A DNA stretch of 64,000 nucleotides, from NCBI GenBank assembly GCA_020086605.1, contig JACBWW010000092.1:426602-490601 (forward strand), given 5' to 3'. A program made the translations under genes and the position numbers. The stretch is from Lanius collurio (taxonomy: Eukaryota > Chordata > Aves > Passeriformes > Laniidae). The stretch's first letter is position 1; every line of letters starts with the position of its first letter. A model generated the notes under the pieces. It was not told the DNA's origin. It saw only the letters and a program-made list of their open reading frames with translations, and did no database searches. Below are positions 49,895 through 60,400 of the stretch, piece by piece.

Positions 49895-50600
49895 TGGCTC
49901 CAGATCCCCAGGGGTGTTCCAGGCCCCACTTGCCTGAAAAAATCACAAAACTCCCTTTTCCTTTCACAGGTCATTTCCCAGCTTCCCAAACCCTGGGAGA
50001 GCTCCTCCATGGAACGGTGCTGGAGCACTTCAGGAGTCCGACTCCTTTTGCATGCCTAGAACCCTCCAAACCACATTTACAGCTTCCAAATATTGAGATT
50101 TCTGGGATTTTCCCAGATTAGGGAGCACAGTGTGGGCAGGAGGGACCCACAGGGATGGGGTGGGAAGCAGAGGTGGGGTGGGCGGAGGGAAGGACAAAGG
50201 AAGGCTCCGACCCAGTCGTGTGGAAGCGTTTTCTTGGGAAATCCAGCCTGCCTTGGATTCCCAGCAGCTCTGTGAGCCTCTGGAAATGGGTCGTTAGAAG
50301 GAAAAGGTGATTTCTGGGGTGATCTCCAGTGCCCTTCCAGGGAGCAGGTGCTGTTATGGGGACAGAAGGAAGCTCCAGTGAATTAAAGCAAACTGAACAC
50401 CGTGGATTCATGAATTTTCCCAGTTTCCCATGTCCATGGGGGCAGCATGTGGGAAATCTGGGATGTTTGAATTAGGGATGCTCCCACCATGGCTGGTGCT
50501 GGTTTTGGCAGTGGGATGTTCCTGACAGCTGTGGGGGGTTGACTTTGGGGCTTTCAGCATTCTTCTTCCAGCCTCCCAAATAATTTTGAGGGAGCTGGAG
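49895..50600. other. Intergenic segment: no gene seen
   Basis: Between the SETD2 upstream minisatellite and a CR1 copy; nothing recognised. Confidence 0.6.
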
Positions 50601-50606
50601 GGGGTC

Positions 50607-50950
50607 ATCCTGGAGAAAAGGAGGCTCAGGAGGCACCTTCTGGCTCTTGGGAATTCCTTGGAAGAAGGTCAGAGCCAGGAGGGGTTGGGCTCTGCTCCCA
50701 GGTGACAGGACAAGAGGAAATGGCCTCACAGGAAGGCTCAGGGTGGATATTGGGAACATTCCTTCCCCAGAAGGGCTGTCCAGCCCTGGCACAGCTGCCC
50801 AGGGCAGGGGTGGAGTCCCCATTGCTGGAGGGATTTAAATCCATGTGGATGTGGCACTTGGGGACATGGTTAGGGGTGGCCTTGGCAGTGCTGGGGGAAT
50901 GGTTGGACTCAGTCTTGGAGGGCTTTTCCAACCAAAACCATTCCATGATT
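50607..50950 (+). mobile_element. CR1 LINE 3' fragment, about 340 nt
   Basis: GGAGAAAAGGAGGCTCAGGA, GGGTGGATATTGGGAACATT, GTGGATGTGGCACTTGGGGA and GGTTGGACTCAGTCTTGGAG. Lies in the KIF9-SETD2 intergenic region. Confidence 0.92.
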
Positions 50951-51248
50951 ACCCAGAAATTAATCTTTTTTCCATTCTCCAGGCAGATCCAGCAGGCCAA
51001 GCCATGACTTGTTGCTCCAGAGGGAACAAGCCCGGCAGTCCTGCAGCTCCAGCACCAGGAAAGAGGGAATCAGGAGCAGCCTGGATTGTCCACAGCAACC
51101 TCTCTGCCATGACCCTGCCTTTTCCAGAGGCTCAGGAAAACAAGTGGTGCTGTTGGAGCTGCCTGGCCCGTGTCCTGTCCAAACAGCGGGATCGATTCCC
51201 AATGACTCCCTGCCTGCCCAAAGGTTGTGTGGTTCACTGTTCCTGCTG

Positions 51249-51254
51249 TTTATT
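51249..51254 (-). terminator. KIF9: KIF9 polyadenylation signal AATAAA
   Basis: TTTATT on the plus strand, 76-81 nt past the stop codon, implying a 3'UTR of about 100 nt. Confidence 0.8.
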
Positions 51255-51329
51255 CTTATAAATCGATGGTGGACACAAGCAGGAGGCACTTCCTGAGGTG
51301 GCATTCCTTGGAGAAGGCTGGGATCCAGG

Positions 51330-51437
51330 CTATGTGATGGGCAGGAAGGACAAGGCTTTCTTCTTCCCAGCAGCTGTGACCAGGCCAGGCCTCCTGCTCA
51401 TTTTCTGGAGGGCTGCCATGGTCCTGTTGAAGGTGTG
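51330..51437 (-). CDS. KIF9: KIF9 last exon (stop)
   Basis: Encodes HTFNRTMAALQKMSRRPGLV, then TAAGKKKALSFLPIT and TAG at 51330-51332. It aligns with human YLKTMMGLQQAHRK but runs about 17 residues longer. Confidence 0.92.
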   Translation of the reverse strand, partial: HTFNRTMAALQKMSRRPGLVTAAGKKKALSFLPIT

Positions 51438-54400
51438 CTGGGAACAGGGAACACAAAGGGATCACTGACCTCAGCTCAGCTCTCAGACCACAGCTCTCAC
51501 CTGGAAAAGCTTTTTTCCTGAAAAATAAACCCCACCACCTTCCCGGCATGTCCAAGTGAGGCTGGGAAAAGCTGGGAAAATCCCCATCACAGCAGCATTG
51601 CTCTGCTGACAGCAGATCCCAGCAGGCTCCAAAGAGGGGACAGGAATACCTGGGAGAGTCTCTGGAGCACTGAAAAACTGCTGTTGAGGTGGTTCCATGG
51701 ACTCACAGATTGATTTCAGTTGGAAAGGACCTTAAGGATTATCCCAAACCACTCCTTCCCATAGGCAGGGACACCTCCCACCATCCCAAGCTGCTCCCAG
51801 CCCCAATGTCCAGCCTGGCCTTGGACACTGCCAGGGATCCAGGGGCAGCCACAGCTGCTCTGGGCACCCTGTGCCAGGGCCTGCCCACCCTCACTGCCAG
51901 GAATTCCCAATATCCCATCCATCCCTGCCCTCTGGCAGTGGGAAGCCATTCCCTGTGTCCTGTCCCTCCAGTCCTTGTCCCCAGTCCCTCTGCAGCTCTC
52001 CTGGAGCCCCTTCAGGCCCTGCAAGGGGCTCTGAGCTCTTCCTGGATCCTTCCCTTCTCCAGGGGAACATTCCCAGCTCTCTCTGGTGGAATTTGTTCTG
52101 GCCAGGTTGGACATTGGGGCTTGGAGCACCCTGGGATAGTGGGAGGTGTCCCTGCCTATCCAGGGGTGGCACTGGATGATCCTTAAGGTCCCTTTCATCC
52201 CAATCCATTGTGGGATTTTCCCTGGCCCAGCTGGGGTTACCTGTTGATCCATCTTCATCCTGGCCCTGTAGAAGGACACAGAGCCCGGCCCCCCCGGCAG
52301 CACCATCTCCTGCATCCGCTCAAACCTGTCCTGCTCATCTTCATCCTGCCAGGAAAGCATTCCCCATTCCATGTGCAAAACACACACCCAGAGACCTGGG
52401 ATAGCAATCCTGTTTGCTGCACTGGACACTGATTCAGCCAGGAAACACCTTGGAAGTGAGAGGTTCCCCTTCCCACACCTTGGAGGAGCAGCTTTGTGCA
52501 AAAACCTGCAAGGGTTGGGATTTTCCCACTGGGAATATGAACATTCCCAGCTCTCCCAGCCTGGCTCCAGAGCAGAGGGGCTCCAGCCCTGGAGCAGCTC
52601 CGGGGCCTCCTCTGGACTCTCTCCAGCAGCTCCAGGTCCTGGTGCTGTTGGCCCCAGGGCTGGGGCAGCTCTGCAGGTGGGGAATCACCTCAGAGAGGCA
52701 GAATTCCTCCCTTTCCTTCTGGTCACGCTTTTTTTTTGATGCAGGAATTCTGGGAAATGGGGATTTGAACCAAAATGTGTATTTTAAGGACGAGAAAAGC
52801 CCCCGGCCCCCACAGTGCTGGCTCCTACCACAGAAACAGGACTGGTACCAACCAGTGCCACGAGGGTTTGGCTGCAAACCTCAGATCCCACAGGCTGGGA
52901 ATCAGGCTCCCAACCATCCCTGCAACCCCGGGCACTTTGCCCAGTTCCTGCTATTCCACAGACAGGCAGGTGTCTCAGTCACTGTCCTGATTTAGTCTCT
53001 AAACAGTGCAGGGAATGTGGCAGCAGGATGTGGCTCCAGATATTCCCTCTGTGCCTCAAAGAGCTCCATCTCCTCTTCCTCCTCCTCTTCCTCCTCCTCC
53101 TCCTCCCACAGGCTCTCTCACTCCCTCACCACCCTGCAGAGTGTGGAGAGGAGACTCAGCAGAACTCCAGGATAACTCACCAGGCACGTGACTCTGCTGG
53201 TGGGAATCATTCCTGCTCTGATGTTCCCACCGGGCTTCAGAGCTTCCCTCACGTGTTCAGGCATAAGGAAGGATTCGTTGTACCAGATCTCAAACTCTGC
53301 AAAGCAAAGAGGGGCAATTAATGGCTGTGGTTAATGACCCAGAAGACATCATGGGCTGGTTCTCCCTATGGATCAGGTGGGATTTCAGTGCTCTTAAACC
53401 CTCAGACAGCTCAGAACTCCAGGATTTTGAGTTTAAACAATTGGAAAAGTTAATTTAAGGAGCTGTTGGCTGTGCTGAGGTGGCTGGGAGGTGGTGGCCA
53501 GCTCTGGGGACGGTGCCCTGGCCATGAGAAGGCTCCACTCCTGCAGCCCCCAGAATCCCTTTGGAATGAGCAGCACGTCTGGGGCTCGGATTTCAATCCC
53601 ACGCACTCAAGCACAGCCGCCTGCCATCCCATGATAGCCAGTGAGAACATGCAGCAGGTGGGAATTAGGTCCTTATCCATCCTGGGCATTTCCCAGGCAC
53701 TCCCCTCCTGATCTGGGTGAGTCCTGGATGGCTGAACAAACAGCAGACATCTGGAGCACCCAAAAATGCCAAACCCAGATCCGACGGGAACCAGTGGCAG
53801 AGTTGGGATTGGGCCCTGTTTATCCCTGGAATGATCCATGCATTTCTTCCAGGGTGGAATGCTCTGATGGATCCAAGCTGTCCCCTGGCAAACGTTGCCA
53901 TGTGCACAGCATCCAAATGTTTGGGGCTCTGGAATCCAGACATGGACTGGCTTCCATCAGAGAGGCAAATCCAGGGATACAGCAGGGGTAGTTTGAATTC
54001 ACAGATTCCAAGGTGAAGCCCACCAGGAGTTTGCAGGGATTTCCCTGGCAGAGCTGTGGCCAAGCTCTTTTTCCTGACTAGGCTGCAACACTGGAACCTG
54101 GAAATCACACAGGGACAGAGGAGATCTCAGGAATCCAGAGCTCAAGCCTTGTCCCAGGGCAATTCCTTAACCACCACCTCTACTAAATAAAATCAGGGAT
54201 GAGATCCAGGGCCAGCAGTGGGAGCACTATTGGAAAATTCCTTGAGGGAGGCTTTTTCCCCCATGTCAGGGTGTGCCCAAGGAGCAGAGGGACATTGTCT
54301 GGGAGGGAGGATCTGCAGCAGTTCAGGGTTAGGTCACAAAACCCCACCTGAGCATGGATCAAATCCAGGCTGGAAGGCAACTGGAAAAAGGACAACAGAG

Positions 54401-57400
54401 GATGGAAACTTTGGCAAGGGATGCAGGGACAGGGAATGGCTTCCCACTGCCAGAGGGCAGGGATAGATGGGATCTTGGGCAGGAATTGTTCCCTGGGAGG
54501 GTGGGCAGGCCCTGGCACAGGGTGCCCAGAGCAGCTGTGGCTGCCCCTGGATCCCTGGCAGTGCCCAAGGCCAGGCTGGACATTGGGGCTGGGAGCAGCC
54601 TGGGACAGTGGGAGGGGATTGGAACGGGCTGGGCTTTCAGGTCCCTTCCAATCCAAACCATTCCAGGATTCCATGATGCCTGTGAGTGCTCCAGCCTGGA
54701 TTTATCCCACATAACCTGGAGGCTGCTGAGCCCTGCTGCTCCCTGTACCTGAGATGAGCCTTTTCCGGCACTTGTCCACAAGCTGCTGGCAGTACTGGAT
54801 CTCTGCCTTCAGGTCCTGCAGCTCAGCAAAGCTGGCCCTGTTCTCCTCCTTCAGCTCCTTCAGCTTCAGGATGAGGGAAAGCTCCTCCTCCATGGTCATC
54901 TCTTCTGTCTCACCCACGAATTCTTCTGGAGGTGAAGGAAAGGCAGGGAAGGTTCTGGTGAGGGCAGAGAGCAGGGACAGGGCTCTGCAGATGGGACACT
55001 CTGATGGAGGGTCTGACGTGGCTCCCAGTGGAAAAACCCCTGGGATTGTTTAGATGGGATATTGGAAAGGAATTCCTGGCTGGGAGGGTGAGGAGCAGCT
55101 GGGATGGATTTCCCAGAGAAGCTGTGGCTGCCCCTGGATCCCTAGAAGTGTCCAAGGCCAGGTTAGATGGGGCTTGGAGCAGCCTGGGACAGTGGGAGGT
55201 GTCCCTGCCCTTGGCAGGGATGGAATGGGATGATCCTTAACATCCCTTCCCACACAAACCATCCTAGAATCTATGACCACTCAAAATTTCCTGCAGCCCA
55301 GAGCTCCATCCCTCTGTCCCACGCTGCCTCCTCACCCTTCAGACTCTGCTTCTGCTTCTGAACCTCCAGAGCCTCTGTGATTCCCTCCATCTGCTGCTTG
55401 TTGCAGTTGATCCTGTGTGCCACAGAATGGCTTCTCTTCTTCCTGGAGATGAGGATGCTCTTGTTCTCCCTGAAGATCTGGTGGATTTCCCTTCCAGCCT
55501 CCTTCTTAAACAGCTCAAATGCCTCTTGCTTGGATGGAGGGGACCTGAACACAGACACAGACACAGGAGGTCACTCTGTCCTGCCCCACAGCATGGAACC
55601 ATGGAATGGCTCAGCTTGGAAAAGCCCTCCATGATCATGGAGTCCAACCATTCCCCAGCACTGCCAAGGCCACCACTGACCATGTCCCCAGTGCCACATC
55701 CACATGGGTGTTAAATCCCTCCAGCAATGGGGACTCCACCTGCACTGTCCCTTCCAGTGCCTGACCATCCTTTCCAGGAGGAATGTTCCCAATATCCACC
55801 CTGAGCCTCCCCTGGCCCAGCCTGAGGCCGTTCCCTCTCCTCCTGTCCCCGTTCCCTGGGAGCAGAGCCCGACCCCCCTGAGCCCCCTCCTGTCAGGGAG
55901 TTGTGCAGAGCCACAAGGTCCCCCCTGAGCCTCCTTTGCTCCAGGCTGAGCCCCTTTCCCAGCTCCCTCAGGAATCCTCCTTTGCTCCTTCCCAGCTCCG
56001 TTCCCTGCCCTGGACACGCTCCAGCCCCTCAGTGTCCCCCTTGTCACAAGGAGCCCAGAGCTGGACAGAGCATTTGAGCTGTGGCCTCCCAGTCCTTGGG
56101 AATGGCCACAGCTGAGGTTGGATGGGATTTCCCTGGGTTCCTTTGGGGTCTCTGTCCTGGCTGCTCCCTGGCACTGTTCTCATGCCAACACCCACTGTCC
56201 CCCAGGCTGCTCCCAGAACAAAGCCCTTCACACGGACATCATATTCCTCAGGAGATGCCTCAGAGCTGAGTATTCCCTGCAAAGCCAGCCTTTCATGGAT
56301 TGAATTTTCACAGAAATAATGGATATTGTTCCTCCCCATTGTTAAACAAATGCCTGTGCTCTTCCCATGCTGGATTCCCAGCACAGATCCATCCCTTCCA
56401 CCAGCCAAACCCCACGACTCCAGGCCTTGGCCAGCTCCACAGCACTACTGCCATGCCTTGGAAGTCCTGCCTGTTTTCCAAGTTTGAATCCCAAGTGCCA
56501 TTCCCAGCTTTTCCATGAAGTGGTTTTGATGCCACCGAGCCCCCATGAGCAGCTGGTGTTATTCCAGTGGGGTTTCCAGGCAAAGCAAGGGAGAATGTCT
56601 CAGCCCACAGATGCTGCTGTGTGCTGCTGATGTTCCTGGAGAGCAGGATGGATTTGGGAGCAGTGGGGAGGAGCAGAAAATCATGGAATGATGTGGCTTG
56701 GAGGGGACCTTAAAGCTCATCTCATTCCAACCAAAGGCTCCACATTCCTCACTCCAGCCTGGGCAAAGCCAAATTCCAACTCCTGCCTTCCCTGAGTGAC
56801 CTCTTAAGGGCATTTTCCAGCTCCTCCAGGGCTGTGTGACGCTGTTCTCGTGCCAAAGCACTGGCACAGGGCTGTAAACAACAGCCCCTGGGCAAAGTGC
56901 CACAGCTGCAGCTCCCAGAGCCAGCTCTGAGCTGCTGGAAGTGCTCTGGGAGGTGCCCCTGCAGCTGCAGCAGCCTGTCCTGCCAGCCCCGGGAGTGCCA
57001 CAGGGACACAAATCCCACCTGGAGGGAACGGGATTGGGGTGAGCAGCTCCAGGAGAGAACTCTCCTGTGACAGCTTTGCTGCTCTGCTGGAATCCAGAAA
57101 CCACATCCTGGGCTGAGCCCCAGCGTGGGCAGCAGGAAATGGGGGATTCTGCCCCTCGGCCCCACTCAGGTGAGACCCCACCTGCAGAGATGTCCCAGAC
57201 CTGGGGCCAACAGCACCAGGACCTGGAGCTGCTGGACAGAGTCCAGAGGAGGCCCCAGAGCTGCTCCAGGGCTGGAGCCCCTCTGCTCTGGAACCAGGCT
57301 GGGACAGCTGGGAATGTTCCCCTGGAGAAGGGAAGGCTCCAGGGAGAACTCAGAGCCCCTTGCAGGGCCTGAAGGGGCTCCAGGAGAGCTGCAGAGGGAC

Positions 57401-60400
57401 TGGGGACAAGGCATGGAGGGACAGGACACAGGGAATGGCTTCCCACTGCCACAGGGCAGGGATACTGGGAATTGGGAATTCCTGGCTGGGAGGGTGGGCT
57501 GGATTTCCCAGAGCAGCTGTGGCTGCCCCTGGATCCCTGGCAGTGCCCAAGGCCAGGCTGGACATTGGGGCTTGGAGCACCTGGGACAGTGGGAGGTGTC
57601 CCTGCCCATCCAGGGGGTGGGATGGGATGATCCCTAAATTTCCTTCCAACTCAAGCCAGCCTGGAATTCCATGATTCTGTTGACCCATTGCTGTGCCTGT
57701 GGGGATTTCTGGCTGGATGTGAGCTCTCCCTGCAGTTCTCCCACTCACCAAAGGGATGCTGAAATTTTCAGAGATTAAAGAATTAAATTAATTTAATTAA
57801 TTAAATAAAATTCAAAAGAATTCAACAGCAACTGGCCAGGGCAGAGCTCGAAGCACAGAAGTGACCCTCACCACCATCATCTGGAGCTCAGGGTGTTCCC
57901 AGCACCACTCCTGTCTTGTATTCCCTGAAGATCTCCAAATCCCTCCCCCTTTCCTTGTAGTTGCACTCAGGGAACACAATCTAATCATTCCAGGGTAAAA
58001 CACCCTCTGGAAAAAGGGATTTTACTCCCTCATAGGGACAAACTACCTGGTCTTCTGGGAATCCTCCCCTGAAGATAAGATTGAGGCCTCTTCATCACTG
58101 TCCAGCACATGTCCTTCCTCTGCCTCATCCACATCCTTGGTGGGACTTTTTAAAGGTGAGGATTCATCCTGGCCTGCCTCAGGAGGAGGGCTCCCACCTC
58201 CTTTCTTCCTAAAAAAGGGGGAAAAGGTGAACAAGATTCATCCATTTCCTCACCAGAGGAATCTGGAACCAAAACAGGCAGCAGGTTTGGCTTTGCTGAT
58301 TTCAAAACTGGTGATCTGAGGTAGCTGCTACCAGAGTTTCCCGGGAAATATCCAGTGACAAGGAATAAAATCAGCCTTGTTCCCACAAAATCCTTAATTC
58401 TTAGAGTGAAAGAACTGCCCTGGATCCTATGGAACACAGGCCAGGCTGGATGAGCTCTCCTGAGAAGGATCACAAAGACAACAGTCCCACCCTGTCCAGC
58501 TCTGGGCATGCCTGGACAAAGGATAACCCTCTCCAGAAGAAATCTCCAAGGATTTGATCCAATCCCACATTTACACCAAGCCTGGTTCCCTGCTCCTTTG
58601 CCTCCACAAACCCCTCCAGCCTCAACTGCAGGTGATAGAATCATCGTGGAATCCTGGAATGCTTTTGGTTGGAAGGGACCTTAAAGTCCATCCCCTGCCA
58701 TGGGCAGGGACACCTCCCACTATCCCAGGCTGCTCCAAGCCCTGTCCAGCCTGGCCTTGGGCACTGTCAGGGACCCAGGGGCAGCCACAGCTGCTCTGGG
58801 CACCCTGTGCCAGGGCCTCACTGCCCTCCCAGGGAATTGCTTCCTAAAGAATAGTGTGAGAGGAGAGTGGGGCTTGGAACACACACAGACAGAAGAGTGT
58901 TGGCCAGATTTCCTGGTGCCTCCCTAAAAGCAGAAGAGTCCAACAGAGCCCAGGGCTCACGTGGCCACCACAGCCTTGGTGCTTCCTCTGCTGCCTGGCA
59001 CGAGGACTTCGGGGAAATGTCAGGGAGGAGCCAAGCAGGGATTTACTTCTGTAAACTTGAAGGCTCCTCCTCTGCTCCAGACTGACTGTTCCCCCTTCCC
59101 TCTCCAAATCTCTTCTCCTTCTCTGCTGCTCTCCCAGCTCCCTCTGAGGGCTGCACGTTCCTGCCTGACCAGAGCTGGGCTCTGGGAGCTGCTGGGTCCT
59201 GCACTTGGGGCACCACAAGGATTGGGGACAGCAGCTGGGAAAGGCCCTGGAAGTGACAGCAGCTCCCAGGGAACAGGGACAGAAGGAGAGGGAACGGCCT
59301 CAGGCTGAGCCAGGGGAAGCTCAGGGTGGATATTGGGAACATTCCTTCCCCAGAAGGGCTGTCCAGTCCTGGCACAGCTGCCCAGGGCAGGGGTGGAGTC
59401 CCCATTGCTGGAGGGATTTAAATCCATGTGGATGTAGCTCTGGAGGGCATGGTCAGGGGTGGGGGAATGGTTGGACTCAATGACCTTGGAGGGCTTTTCC
59501 AATCCTGACAATTCCATTATTCTATGATTATCAGAGGTAAAGGAGAACTTTCTGACTGCTTAACTCACATGAGCTGTTCATCACCCTTCTTGGCTTCCTT
59601 CTTCCCACCAGAAGCAGAGGATACAGGAGGACTTCCCTCAAGAGCTTCTTCATCCTTTCCCTGCTCTGGATCCTCATCCCTTTCATCTCCACTTTCCTGG
59701 AAGCAGAGAGGAACAACCCATGTGTGTGCACCATGGGAACTGTCCAGGCTCACCCAGCAGCTCCTCCCTCCCCTGCTACAGCCTCATCTGGGAATGGAAA
59801 ACTCTGTGAGAGCCCAGGGCAGGATTTATGGATTATGTGTGATTTCTACACTTGGCTCCAGAAATTATAAGGATTAACACAGGGATCTCAGCAGGGGCAG
59901 GACCTCACCTTCCCCACACCATGCTGGACAGGTCACTTTGTAGATGGCATTGTACAGGACAAGGGGAGGTGGCTTTAAACTGAAAGGGGGCCTGTTTAAA
60001 TGGGATATTGGGAAGGAATTCCTCACTGGGAGGGAGGGCAGGCCCTGGCACAGGGTACCCAGAGAAGCTGTGGGTGCCCCTGGATCCTTGGAAGTGCCCA
60101 AGGCCAGGCTGGATTTCATTTGGAGCACCCTGGGATAGTGGGAGGTGTCCCACCCAATGGAAAGGGATGATCTTTAACACCCTTTCCAACCCAGATCATT
60201 CTGGGATTCTAATTCCCATTTAATAAATTATTCTGTGCAGATAAAGGAACCAATTAATCCATCTGCTGACAGGAATTCCTTTTTTAATGCTGCATCTCTG
60301 CTCTGGACACACTTTATTAGCAAACTCACCCCACTGACATTTCTGAGTTTGATTTCAACAGGGAAAAGCTGCATTGGAAGCAAATCCCATTTTGGCAGCA

